Part shown: piece by piece, positions 8,520-17,225 of the stretch
How positions within the stretch are numbered: position 1 is the stretch's first letter
Layout: the number at the start of each line of letters is the position of its first letter
Assembly (NCBI GenBank): GCA_903827245.1
Contig: CAIKHO010000082.1
Coordinates: forward strand, 1-53,236
Direction: 5' to 3'
Length of the DNA stretch: 53,236 nucleotides
Origin: an uncultured Opitutia bacterium
Lineage (GTDB): Bacteria > Verrucomicrobiota > Verrucomicrobiia > Opitutales > Opitutaceae
Made by a program: the position numbers and the translations under genes
Notes under the pieces: generated by a model
Seen by the model: only the letters and a program-made list of their open reading frames with translations
Told to the model about the DNA's origin: nothing
Databases searched by the model: none

Positions 8520-10777
8520 ACCGCCGCCTGGCCGCATCGGCGTTGCTGGCCGCGCTCCTGCTCCGGCCGGCACCGGCGCGCGCCGATGCGCCGACTGCGG
8601 GGGAGATCGCCGCGCTGCTCCGGCCCGACCGGATCCTGCAGGTGGCGCTGGCCCCGGACGGGCACCACCTGGCCTACACCGTGCACGACGAGGGAAAGAC
8701 CGTGATCTTCATCATCGACGTGGACGACCCGGCGAAGCGGGCCGTGGTCCCGCTGGCCTATGACGAGGTGATGCGTGACTCGGGGGACCACGAGAAAACC
8801 CCCGCGCATGTGCCCTTTTTCCGCTGGTCCGGATCTGGCCGGCTCGTCTTTTCCGCGGAGCGGCCCGCCCTCGACGTCGTCGATGTCCGGAGAAAAAACG
8901 CGCCTGCCAACACGACCGCGGTCTATGCGGTCGATGCCGACGGCAAGCACGTCCTGATGCTGGCCGATGAAGACACCTTCGCCGTGGAGACGATGCGCGG
9001 CAACGACCCGGTCAGCCTGCCGCGGGAACCTCGCGTGGTCGACCTCGCGGCGGACGACCCGGACAGCGTCCTCGTCGAGGCCGTGCGCCCGGCGCTCCGC
9101 GTCCCGGGCAATCCCAACGCCACGGTGGGACAGCTGGCCACGGGGCTGTTCAAGGTGAATGTCCATACCGGCAAATTCCAGAAACTGTACGAACGCGACG
9201 TCAACGGCTCGGTCCTCTACGACCGGCAGGGCAATGCGCGCATCCTGCTTTCGGCGCCGATCGACCAGAAGGTGCAATCGTTCTTCTACCTGCCCCCGCC
9301 CGCGGGGCAGGCCGACGGCAAGGGGCTGGGCCAGCTGCTGGGCGACGACATCTCCCCGGAGAATTACCTCGGGACGCGCACCTTCCCCGTGGGTTTCGAT
9401 CCTGATCCGAACATTGTCTATGTCGCCTCCAACGCCGGGCGCGACACCTACGGCCTTTATGCGGTCGACCTGCGCGCGCGGCGGCGCACCGGGTTCGCCG
9501 TCGAGGTCCCGGGCTTCGATGTGGCCGGGTTTCAGGCCCCGTTTTCGGACTCGGACCTCGTGTTCGACCGCAGCCGCGGAAAGCTGGTGGGTGTCAGGAT
9601 CAACGGGCTTGAGGCGTCCACGCAATGGCTCGACCCGGACCTCGCGCAAGTGCAGGCGGCGCTCGACGGCAAGCTCTCCGGCCGCAGCGCGCGCATCGTC
9701 GACTGGGACGACGCGCGTGCCCGCTTTCTCGTGCTCACCTCCGGCGGGGCCGACCCCGGGCGTTACTACATCTACCAGCGGGAACAGGATCGGCTCGTGC
9801 AATTCATCCGGTGCGCCCCCTGGATCGACCTGGACAAGGCCAATCCCGGAACCTCGTTCGCCTTCGACACCCCGGAGGGTGTGCACCTCACGGGCTACCT
9901 GACGCTCCCGCGGGCGCCGCTCATCACTCCGCCACCGCTGCTGGTGTACTGCCACGCCGGCCCTTGGCAGCGCGACGACCCGGGATTCAACCGCGACGCG
10001 CAGGTGCTGGCCGGCATGGGCTTTGTCGTGCTGCAGGTGAACTACCGCGGCTCCGCCGGCTTCGGCACGCAGTTTCGCGAGGCCATCCGCCAGGATCTCG
10101 ACCGCATCCCGCTTGCGGACATCCGCGCGGCGATCTCCTGGGCGTCCGCGGGACACAAGATCGACCGGAAGCGGGTCGCGCTGCTGGGCGAGGGCTTCGG
10201 CGGATATCTCGCCCTGCGCGCGCTCCAGCTTTACCCGGATGAATTTCGCTGCGCGGTCACGATCAATGCGCCGACAGACCTGGAGCTGTGGTGCGAGAAG
10301 CCGGAGAGCAAACAGGAGCAGGAGGATGACATGGAGGCCTCCGCCACCTCCATGCGACAGATGCAGCGCTACTTTCGCAGCATGAACTCGCGGGGAGGCG
10401 CCCGGCCTCCAGCCCAGCCGCCCGAGATGGCGGTCGCGCCCGTGAATTTTTCCAGCGAGTTCCGCCGCTGGTACTTTGGCGGGGACAGCGCGCGGCTGGC
10501 GGCCCTTTCGCCGGCCCGTCATCCGGAATTGCTCACCAAGCCCCTGCTCCTGATCCAGGATCCCGAGGACAAGTACGTGTCGGCCGGCCAGGCCTCGGCC
10601 CTGCGCACGGCGATGGCCCGCGCCGGCGCGACGCCGGACTACCTGGAAATCACCAGCGAGTTCGCGCGCGGCCTGCCCGGCGCCCGCACGCGGGTCTTCA
10701 CCGCGATGGAGGACTTCTTCAACCTGAACCTTTACGATTTCAACGTGAAGATCGGCGAGACGAAGGTGCAGAAGTAA
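8516..10777 (+). CDS. S9 (prolyl oligopeptidase)-family protein with lost catalytic Ser and His: predicted pseudo-peptidase
   Basis: 753 residues: signal peptide (1-24), a beta-propeller (about 40-460; SxSG-type words such as FRWSGSGRLVFS) and an alpha/beta-hydrolase domain (about 470-750) with the usual QVNYRGSAGFG motif. The start is the GTG at 8516, which has a good Shine-Dalgarno and overlaps the previous stop (GTGA). The nucleophile elbow, normally G-x-S-x-G-G, reads GEGFGG: Gly560 replaces Ser. The Asp motif is kept (QDPEDKYV, Asp685). The His normally found in a HGF-like motif near the end is missing; the last 50 residues contain no His. The fold is clear, but hydrolysis is unlikely. 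It may bind peptides or act as a partner of the coupled upstream protein. Export to the periplasm is predicted. Confidence 0.82.
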   Translation: MNRRLAASALLAALLLRPAPARADAPTAGEIAALLRPDRILQVALAPDGHHLAYTVHDEGKTVIFIIDVDDPAKRAVVPLAYDEVMRDSGDHEKTPAHVPFFRWSGSGRLVFSAERPALDVVDVRRKNAPANTTAVYAVDADGKHVLMLADEDTFAVETMRGNDPVSLPREPRVVDLAADDPDSVLVEAVRPALRVPGNPNATVGQLATGLFKVNVHTGKFQKLYERDVNGSVLYDRQGNARILLSAPIDQKVQSFFYLPPPAGQADGKGLGQLLGDDISPENYLGTRTFPVGFDPDPNIVYVASNAGRDTYGLYAVDLRARRRTGFAVEVPGFDVAGFQAPFSDSDLVFDRSRGKLVGVRINGLEASTQWLDPDLAQVQAALDGKLSGRSARIVDWDDARARFLVLTSGGADPGRYYIYQREQDRLVQFIRCAPWIDLDKANPGTSFAFDTPEGVHLTGYLTLPRAPLITPPPLLVYCHAGPWQRDDPGFNRDAQVLAGMGFVVLQVNYRGSAGFGTQFREAIRQDLDRIPLADIRAAISWASAGHKIDRKRVALLGEGFGGYLALRALQLYPDEFRCAVTINAPTDLELWCEKPESKQEQEDDMEASATSMRQMQRYFRSMNSRGGARPPAQPPEMAVAPVNFSSEFRRWYFGGDSARLAALSPARHPELLTKPLLLIQDPEDKYVSAGQASALRTAMARAGATPDYLEITSEFARGLPGARTRVFTAMEDFFNLNLYDFNVKIGETKVQK

Positions 10778-10811
10778 GCCGGAAAGTCCGCCAGGTTTCG
10801 CACTTTATGCA

Positions 10812-10877
10812 CAGGTGGCCCCCGACCTCCGGGCGGCTGAGATGCCACTCCGCCGCCCGGAGGTCGGCGGCCACCTG
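10812..10877. repeat. REP-like hairpin between convergent genes (family GGAGGTCGGCGGCCACC)
   Basis: Arms 10812-10837 and 10852-10877 are inverted 26-bp copies with one mismatch around a 14-nt loop. It lies between the stop codons of two convergent genes, where it could end transcripts from both sides, though it has no T tract. Confidence 0.85.
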
Positions 10878-10898
10878 GCGAGACACACTCCCTAAAAC

Positions 10899-12866
10899 CT
10901 AGCGCATCGCCCGCCGGGCCGCTTCCAGTCCGTCCTGCGCCTCGGTCAGGCGGGGATCAAGCCGCAGCGCTTCCTGAAAATGGGACGCCGCCTCCCGTGG
11001 CTGTCCCGCCTGCAGCAACGCGTCGCCGAGGTTCAAGTGCGCGGCTGCATCGTCCGGCTTGAGCCGCAGCACCGCCTCGTCGTGGCGGATGGCCTCTGGC
11101 AGGCGCCCAAGATGGGCCAGTACGAGGCCGAGATTGTAATGGGGCTCGATGTCGTCCGGCTTGAGGCGCAGTGCCTGTTCGAAGTGGGCGACGCTTTCCT
11201 CGATGCGCCCGGTCGAGAGCAGCGCGTTGCCCAGGTTGTTTTCCACCTTGGGCAGATCGGGTTTGAGCCGCACGGCGCGCTCGTAAACGGGAATCGCTTC
11301 CGTCATCCGGTTTTGCAGCACGAACGCGTCGCCGAGATGGGTCAGGCTCTCGACGTCATCCGGCTTGGCCTGCACGAGATCCTGCAGCAGCGGGATGGCT
11401 TCCGCCGGGTGGTGGGTGCGGAGCAGGGCCAGACTGAGATTGTACATCACCTCGGGTTTTTCCGGGTGAAACCGCTGGGCGATCAAAAGGTGTTCGATCG
11501 CCTCGGCACTGCGGCCGGTCTTGACCAGCAGGCCCCCGAGGTTGCCCTGGATCAGCCAGGCGTCGGGATTCCGGGCGAGCGTATGCCGGTAGAGCGTTTC
11601 CTCATCGCGGTACATCCGGCTTTGCCGCCAGGTCAGGACCCCGAGCAGGGCCAGCACGGCGAGACCCAGCCCGCGCGTGGCGGGTTCGCCCAGCCACCGT
11701 TTCAATCCGGCTCCGCCCGCAGCCGCCAGGACGATCACCCCGGCGCACGCCATGTACTGGAGGTGGTCCGCCACGAAGGAGAACACGAACAGGTAGACGT
11801 TCAAAAATCCGAGGATCGGGAGCAGCGTCCCGATGAAGAACAGCGCTGCGGCCAGCGGCCCGCGCGAACGCCGGCGCAGCAGCCAGAGTGCGGCGAGCGC
11901 GGCCAGCACCGCCGCGGGCCAGAGGAACTGCGCGGCGTCGGCCTGGCTGATCGACCAGCGCGGGTAGATGAAGACCAAGTCCGCTGGCCAGACGATTTTC
12001 CCGAGGTAGAACCAAACGGCCCGCCCGGCGATCAGCGTGCGCTCGATGACGTTGAACGCAAAGTCGGAACCCTGTGCCCCAATCACCGTGGATTCGATCC
12101 ACGCGACGAACAGCCCATTGGCCGCGCCGAGGACGAAGAAGGGAAGCAAAGGCGTCCAGTCCCGCCGCCACGACAGGCGGCCGCGCTGCCACCAGAACAC
12201 CACCAGCATTGCGCCGGGCAGGGTGGCCGCCGTCGTCTTGCTCAGCAACGCGAGGACAAACAAGCCGATGGCCGCCGCGTACGATCGCCACCTCCGCTCC
12301 TCGTCGAAGCGGAGATAAACCAGTGCGGCACCCAGAACGAAGAACCCGGAGAGCGTGTTCTTGAGCTCGGTCATCCATGCGACCGATTCGACCATCACCG
12401 GGTGCAGCGCGAAAACGCCGGCCGCGAAAGCTGCGCCCGGAATCCGCAGCCGGCGCAGGATCAGCCACAGCAGGACGGCATTCAGCGCGTGCATGCCGAT
12501 GTTGACCAGGTGATAGCCCGTTGCGGTATCCCCGAACAGCGGGTACTCGAGCCACGTGAATGTGTGCAGCAGCGGATAATACTGCTGCACGGCACCGACC
12601 TCGAACCAGATGCGCGCGAGACCGTGCCACGAGCGCAGCTCGGGGGGCGTGACGTGTGCGTCGTCGTCCCAGACAAACCCCGCGTGCCACGCCGGCTGGT
12701 ACGCGAGGAAGACTGCGGCGACGAGGGCGAACAGAAAATACCATTCCCAGCGGGACAAGGAAGCCGGAGGCAGAACCGTGGCGGGTCGCGGGACAGGGGC
12801 TGCCGGAACGGGCGAGGGCAGACCTCCGGTCGAAGCGGGTCGGGAACGATGATTGCGACGGGCCAT
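10899..12866 (-). CDS. PMT/TMTC-like multi-spanning membrane protein with C-terminal TPR repeats
   Basis: 655 residues. After a Pro-rich cytosolic N-terminus (1-38), about 9-11 membrane helices follow (about 42-430). The first loop contains WDDDAH (66-71), the acidic motif typical of GT-C-fold, PMT-like glycosyltransferases and of TMTC proteins, and a later LNAVLLWLILRRL helix fits too. The C-terminal 220 residues are six or so tetratricopeptide repeats (A-x-x-x-Y/H-N-L-G pattern). Such proteins are found in many environmental bacteria, usually annotated only as TPR proteins; transfer of a sugar from a lipid carrier to proteins is inference. The ATG at 12866 is preferred to the TTG at 12893. 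It is convergent with the S9-like gene. Confidence 0.75.
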   Translation of the reverse strand: MARRNHRSRPASTGGLPSPVPAAPVPRPATVLPPASLSRWEWYFLFALVAAVFLAYQPAWHAGFVWDDDAHVTPPELRSWHGLARIWFEVGAVQQYYPLLHTFTWLEYPLFGDTATGYHLVNIGMHALNAVLLWLILRRLRIPGAAFAAGVFALHPVMVESVAWMTELKNTLSGFFVLGAALVYLRFDEERRWRSYAAAIGLFVLALLSKTTAATLPGAMLVVFWWQRGRLSWRRDWTPLLPFFVLGAANGLFVAWIESTVIGAQGSDFAFNVIERTLIAGRAVWFYLGKIVWPADLVFIYPRWSISQADAAQFLWPAAVLAALAALWLLRRRSRGPLAAALFFIGTLLPILGFLNVYLFVFSFVADHLQYMACAGVIVLAAAGGAGLKRWLGEPATRGLGLAVLALLGVLTWRQSRMYRDEETLYRHTLARNPDAWLIQGNLGGLLVKTGRSAEAIEHLLIAQRFHPEKPEVMYNLSLALLRTHHPAEAIPLLQDLVQAKPDDVESLTHLGDAFVLQNRMTEAIPVYERAVRLKPDLPKVENNLGNALLSTGRIEESVAHFEQALRLKPDDIEPHYNLGLVLAHLGRLPEAIRHDEAVLRLKPDDAAAHLNLGDALLQAGQPREAASHFQEALRLDPRLTEAQDGLEAARRAMR

Positions 12867-13049
12867 GGCGACGGGGTGGGCGGGCGGCGCCAATACGGAC
12901 CCACGGTGCCGGAAGACGTCAATGGCGTAGCTGGGCTGCAGCCGGGCCTCGGCGAGGCCGGATCCAGCTTGGAGGGGAAAGCAGAATCAATGACGGTAAA
13001 ACGTACCTTATCGTAGATTCGGCCGTGGGTTAATTTGCCGATGATTGGA

Positions 13050-13122
13050 TGTAGGAGCGGCTTTACGCCGCGATGCATCGCTCTGCGGGCCCAACCGATC
13101 GCGGCGTAAAGCCGCTCCTACA
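13050..13122. repeat. Perfect 25-bp inverted repeat (TGTAGGAGCGGCTTTACGCC)
   Basis: Arms 13050-13074 and 13098-13122 are exactly complementary over 25 bp around a 23-nt loop. The word GTAGGAGCGGC is typical of REP-like elements in several Gram-negative groups. It lies in the 354-bp gap between two divergent genes (starts 12866 and 13221). Nothing else in that gap can be called a gene. Confidence 0.92.
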
Positions 13123-13220
13123 TTTTCAAACTGATATGCCACCCGGGATTCCGCCACCTTGACCCAACCTCCAGCCGGCGCATCCTGCGAGAAGCTCCCG
13201 AAAGCCCCGGTCGTGACGCC

Positions 13221-14321
13221 ATGCGTGCCATTTTCCTCATAGCCACTCTGGCCGTCACCACCGGTCATGGTGCCGACCCGGCGCCGCCGGCTCCCGCGGG
13301 CCAGCCGACCAAGCATGGCGCGTTTGTCTTCTCACTGCTGCCGAAATCCTTTCAACGAAAGCCCTCGCTCGATTTTCATGTCATCACGGAGATGTCGGTC
13401 GACGGGAAAAAGGTCCCCGCGCCGACGCCAGCGCACCCGGTCTACTATGTCGGCCAGCCGGGCCAGTATGTGCAGCTGGGACGGGAGCACACCGACGGCG
13501 AAGCACCGCCCCCCGTGGCGGAATTGCAGCGGGTGATGGAGCAGGCGCTCGCGGCCAACGGCTACCTCACCGGCTCGCCGCCCGCGAGGCCTCCGGGCCT
13601 CGTCGTGATCTTCAACTACGGCTCCTTCGCGCGGTTCTCGACGGACTTTGAGGACGCCGAGAACGAGGCGGCGGCCGAGCAGTCCTACCAAAACGTCCTG
13701 GTCAACGCCAAGCCGGGCGCCCCGCCGCCGCCGTCGCCCACCGCGCCGTCGGGCGGGAGCAAGGGGCCTGACGAACTGATGCCCTTCGTCATGGCCGACA
13801 TTTCGAAACGGCAGGACGTCGTCGAGCGTGCCATCCTGGTCGGCGGCGCCAAATTCGGGAAGGAACTCAACGACGCGATCACGCAGGAGATCCATTACCA
13901 AGGGGCCGGGGGCGGCAACCTCGGTCCCCCGGAGGACGACCCCGGCAGTCCGTTCAATCGCTTTCGCAACCGCAACGACCAGCTCATGCAGCTGGTGGAG
14001 GACGCCTTCGACAGCTGTTATTTCGTCACGGCCACGGCCTATGACTACGCCGCCATGGCCCAGGGCCGCCGGGTGATCCTCTGGCGGACAAAGATGACCG
14101 TGAATGCCACCGGCATTTCGATGAAGGAGTCGTTGCCTTCCCTGATCTTGACCGCCGGGCCGTACCTTGGCCGTGACATGACCGAAGCCGTGACGGTCAC
14201 CCGGCGGATCTCGCGCGACGGCAAGGTGGAGATCGGCCCGCTGCAGGTCGTGCCGGAAGGCGCGCCGCCGGCCTCCACCGCGAAGCCGGCCGACACGAAG
14301 GCTGGTGCGCCAGGTTCGTAG
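13221..14321 (+). CDS. Secreted protein of unknown function
   Basis: 366 residues with a signal peptide (MRAIFLIATLAVTTGHGA) and a Pro-rich mature N-terminus. Visible landmarks are LDFHVITEMSVDGKKV, a glycine/proline-rich stretch (PGAPPPPSPTAPSGGSKG, about 166-183), YFVTATAYDYAAM and ILWRTKMTVNATG. The last part (WRTKMTVNATG...LTAGPYLGRDM) looks like a beta-rich domain. No catalytic motif or lipobox is seen. I do not recognise the family; it may be a lineage-specific exported protein. It stands alone between hairpin-bearing gaps, so neighbours give no hint. Confidence 0.7.
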   Translation: MRAIFLIATLAVTTGHGADPAPPAPAGQPTKHGAFVFSLLPKSFQRKPSLDFHVITEMSVDGKKVPAPTPAHPVYYVGQPGQYVQLGREHTDGEAPPPVAELQRVMEQALAANGYLTGSPPARPPGLVVIFNYGSFARFSTDFEDAENEAAAEQSYQNVLVNAKPGAPPPPSPTAPSGGSKGPDELMPFVMADISKRQDVVERAILVGGAKFGKELNDAITQEIHYQGAGGGNLGPPEDDPGSPFNRFRNRNDQLMQLVEDAFDSCYFVTATAYDYAAMAQGRRVILWRTKMTVNATGISMKESLPSLILTAGPYLGRDMTEAVTVTRRISRDGKVEIGPLQVVPEGAPPASTAKPADTKAGAPGS

Positions 14322-14369
14322 TCCCGGCTTCAGCCGGTCTCAGATTCCGGTAGTGGGTCCATTTGCCTC

Positions 14370-14433
14370 GTAGGCCGCCTGCTTGCAGGCGTTCTGAGAG
14401 CGCAAGCCGGGCGTCCGTAAGGAACGCCCCTAC
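14370..14433. repeat. REP-like element, family GGGCGTCCGxAAGGxACGCC
   Basis: The right half, 14409-14433, is a small hairpin (GGGCGT...ACGCCC) that matches 19848-19872 in 23 of 25 positions and resembles the arms at 27684-27746. The left half (14370-14394) pairs only partly with it. The 345-bp gap from 14322 to 14666 has no other feature I can support; a small open frame at 14363-14602 looks accidental. Confidence 0.75.
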
Positions 14434-14666
14434 CGGGGACGATACGGGCACTCGCAAAATAAGCGATTGCCCGGCCCTGGGCGGATGGCATGTTGGCCGA
14501 GCCCCCAGGTTTACCCCGGTCGACGTGTTGCGCGCCGCGCCCACTTTCCTCCGTCGGACCTGCGCAAATTCCCAAATCAAATACGCATTCGCCCCCTTTT
14601 AGTTTTGACGGCAAGAGAGGATAATAGCGCTGCGTTTTGCCCCATCCCCAACCCCTGCCTCGCATC

Positions 14667-16370
14667 ATGAAGCGTTACCTCGCCCTCTCGTTCTCGTTCA
14701 TCGCCTGCGTGGCCGCCGTGACGGCCGCCCGGGCCGCGGAACCGGCCCTCGCCACGTCCACCACGCCCTTCCCGGTCGGCATCCATGTGAACGCGTCCCA
14801 GGACGTCGGCGAGATGAAGCCGATCTGGAAGTTCTTTGGTGCCGACGAGCCCAATTACGCCTACATGAAGGACGGCAAGAAACTCCTGGGCGAACTTGGC
14901 CAGTTGCGATCGGACGACATGTTCTTCCGCGCGCACAACATGCTGAACACGGGCGACGGCACGCCGGCCTACAAGTGGGGCAGCACGAATGTCTACACCG
15001 AGGACACCGCGGGGCGGCCCATTTACGACTGGACCATCGTCGACCGCATCGTCGACACCTATCGCGCGCACGGCGTGCGGCCCTACATGGAGATCGGCTT
15101 CATGCCGGAGGCGATGTCGAGCCATCCCGAGCCCTACCACCATGAATGGCGCCCCGGCGGCGGCACCGGCTCGATCAGCTCGGGCTGGGCCTATCCGCCC
15201 AAGGATTACGCCAAATGGGGCGAACTGGCCTACCAGTGGACGAAGCATTGCGTCGAGCGCTACGGCCGGGCCGAGGTCGAGCAATGGTACTGGGAGGTCT
15301 GGAACGAGGCCAACGGCGCCGGCTACTGGCACGGCACCGTCGAGGAATTCTGCAAGCTTCACGACTACGCCGTGGCCGGCGTGCTGCGCGCCCTCCCGAC
15401 CGCGCGGGTCGGTGGGCCCGACGTCGCCGGTGCCGGGGGCAAGTTCATGCAGGATTTCCTCGCCCATGTCGCCCGCGGCAAGAATTACGTGACCGGCGAG
15501 GCCGGCACCAAGACCGATTTCGTCTCCTTCCACGCCAAGGGCTCGCCCGGGTTCGTCGACGGTCATGTGCGCCTCGGCATCGCCAACCAGCTGCGCACCG
15601 CCGACGCCGGCTTCGCGCTCATCGCGGCCGTGCCCGAGCTGAAGGACAAGCCCATCGTCATCGGTGAGTCGGACCCCGACGGTTGCGCCGCCTGCCAGGG
15701 GCCGCAGCTCGGCTATCGCAACACCACGATGTTCTCCAGCTACCAGGCCGCGGTCTTCGCGCGCAAGTACGTGCTGGCCGACCGGCGCGGGGTGAACCTC
15801 GCGGGCGCGCTCACCTGGTCCTTCGAGTTCGAGGACCAGCCCTTCTTCGCCGGGCAGCGGACCATGGCGAACAACGGCATCGACCTGCCCGTGTTCAACG
15901 TCTTCCGCATGTTCAGCAAGATGGGCGGCCGGCGCGTGGCGACCACGAGCACCGGCGAGGTGCCGCTCGACGCCATCATGAAGGACGGCGTCCGCGGCGC
16001 GCCCGATGTCGCGGCGATCTCCAGCCTCGAGCCGCACAAGCTCGCCATCATGGTCTGGCATTACCACGACGATGACGTCCCTGGCCCGGACGCCGCGGTG
16101 GAGCTCGCGCTCGACCACCTGCCCGCGGAGGTCGCCAACGCGCACGTCACCCACTACCGCATCGACGAGACGCACAGCAATTCCTTCACCATCTGGAAGA
16201 AGTTTGGCTCCCCGACCTCGCCCAACGAGGCGCAGTACGCCCAGATGGAAAAGGCCGGCCACCTCGCCCAGCTCGACGATCCCGCCCCGGTGAAGATCGA
16301 GAATGGCGCGGCCACGCTGAAATTCGCCCTCCCGCGCCAGGCGGTTTCGCTGCTCGTGCTGGAGTGGTGA
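14667..16370 (+). CDS. GH39-type glycoside hydrolase (beta-xylosidase-like), secreted
   Basis: 567 residues with a signal peptide (MKRYLALSFSFIACVAAVTA...RA); the ATG at 14667 is chosen for it. The (beta/alpha)8 barrel of clan GH-A is recognisable: Glu214 in WEVWNEANG is the acid/base on strand 4 and Glu334 in IVIGESDPDG is the likely nucleophile on strand 7. A beta-sandwich tail follows (about 430-567). GH39 members cleave beta-xylosides or iduronides; in this context xylan side-chain or xylo-oligosaccharide hydrolysis is likely. The stop codon at 16368-16370 abuts a truncated cytochrome gene on the other strand, so its immediate downstream region was rearranged. No Shine-Dalgarno. Confidence 0.83.
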   Translation: MKRYLALSFSFIACVAAVTAARAAEPALATSTTPFPVGIHVNASQDVGEMKPIWKFFGADEPNYAYMKDGKKLLGELGQLRSDDMFFRAHNMLNTGDGTPAYKWGSTNVYTEDTAGRPIYDWTIVDRIVDTYRAHGVRPYMEIGFMPEAMSSHPEPYHHEWRPGGGTGSISSGWAYPPKDYAKWGELAYQWTKHCVERYGRAEVEQWYWEVWNEANGAGYWHGTVEEFCKLHDYAVAGVLRALPTARVGGPDVAGAGGKFMQDFLAHVARGKNYVTGEAGTKTDFVSFHAKGSPGFVDGHVRLGIANQLRTADAGFALIAAVPELKDKPIVIGESDPDGCAACQGPQLGYRNTTMFSSYQAAVFARKYVLADRRGVNLAGALTWSFEFEDQPFFAGQRTMANNGIDLPVFNVFRMFSKMGGRRVATTSTGEVPLDAIMKDGVRGAPDVAAISSLEPHKLAIMVWHYHDDDVPGPDAAVELALDHLPAEVANAHVTHYRIDETHSNSFTIWKKFGSPTSPNEAQYAQMEKAGHLAQLDDPAPVKIENGAATLKFALPRQAVSLLVLEW

Positions 16371-16779
16371 GGTTGCTCAGCCGCCGGGCGAGCACGATGC
16401 CGGGATCACCGGCATTCTGGCGGGTTTCATAATCGCGGAGTTCCTGGAACCAGGCCACCGCCTGCTGGCGCGCCTTGGCCGGCGGTTGCAGCTTCGCCTT
16501 CGTCGGCGGCATTTCCTCGTTTGCCAGGCGCTCCAGCACGAGGTCCCATCGGCGACCGTCCTTCACCACCGCCGCCATCGACGAATAGGACGTAAGATCG
16601 AGGTCCGCCTCGGTCTTGTCCCGGCCGTGGCAGGTCACGCAGTAGGCCTGCAGGAACGGATGGACCGTGGAGCCAAAACGATTGTCGAGCCGCAGGAGCG
16701 CCACATCCGCCGCCCGCGTGGAACAGGCCAACGCAGCGAGCGCGGACAGGGCGAGGATGAAAGGCGCGGGGGTTCGCAT
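16371..16779 (-). pseudogene. Truncated planctomycete-type cytochrome c (PSCyt1/DUF1592-family) gene remnant
   Basis: The ATG at 16779 begins a normal signal peptide (MRTPAPFILALSALAALACS) followed by a heme-binding Cys47-x-x-Cys50-His51 (YCVTCHGRDKTEADLDL) and the segment EEMPPTKAKLQP. This is the usual N-terminus of large planctomycete/verrucomicrobial proteins that continue with DUF1587/1592/1588/1585 domains. Homology ends at VLARRLSN, where a family member would go on with AEYNxTIRDL; beyond that point the frame only reads the antisense of the GH39 3' end. About 135 of an expected 700 or more residues remain. It is a decayed 5' fragment, probably left by a deletion that joined it tail-to-tail with GH39. 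Confidence 0.75.
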
Positions 16780-16902
16780 CTTCGGCGGGCAACGGGGCAA
16801 ACTGGGGAGACGACTAGGCGGGTGGACAGCCGTCGTCAACAGAGGTCATGCCCGATGCCAGGATATCTGGCCACCGGGGGCGTCATTTCAGGGGCGAAAT
16901 GT

Positions 16903-16946
16903 AGCCGGCCTCGTTGAGGCCGGGCCGGGGTCAACGACCCCGGCCA
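16903..16946. repeat. Two adjacent short hairpins
   Basis: GCCGGCCTCGTTGAGGCCGG and GCCGGGGTCAACGACCCCGGC stand side by side with loops of about 4 bases. They resemble REP halves. They lie in the 446-bp gap between the cytochrome fragment (start 16779) and GH35, which has no gene of its own. Confidence 0.7.
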
Positions 16947-17054
16947 CAGCCCAAGCTCCGTCGATGCAGGAATCCGTGGCGAAAAACCTCCGACCGTATT
17001 CACCCTGAATGCAGGGCAACCCATGGCTTTCTTTGAGCAAATGCCGGGGAAGAT

Positions 17055-17148
17055 GTTTTTGCCACAGATGGCACTGATTTCACAAATGGGCCCGGGCAGT
17101 TCTGACGCCTGAATATTTGTACCGATCCGTGTAATCTGCGGCTGAAAA
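17055..17148. repeat. Intergenic hairpin, family N, second copy
   Basis: Arms 17055-17087 and 17113-17148 are imperfect inverted copies with the words TTTTTGCCACAGATGGCAC and ACAAAT. They match the element at 2122-2205. The element lies about 80 bp upstream of the GH35 start. Confidence 0.8.
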
Positions 17149-17225
17149 TTCGTCCGCCTCGTCTTCTTAAAAGCCGGGTTTGAAAACACGCCTGGGTTCA
17201 TATTCCATGGCTTACCCCAAGCCCC

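Noticed and set aside
10980-13016. 678-codon + strand frame opposite the TPR membrane protein
   Set aside because: Low-complexity Gln/Arg/Gly-rich product, no motif; the - strand frame has membrane helices and TPR repeats.
14363-14602. 79-codon open frame in the gap before GH39
   Set aside because: It begins inside a REP-like element and its product is Arg/Pro-rich with no recognisable feature.
14605-14625. TTGACG...GATAAT before GH39 as a promoter
   Set aside because: The spacer is only 9 bp, far too short for a sigma-70 promoter.
16836-17201. 121-codon - strand frame upstream of GH35
   Set aside because: It reads through the family N hairpin; residues are a translation of repeat words.
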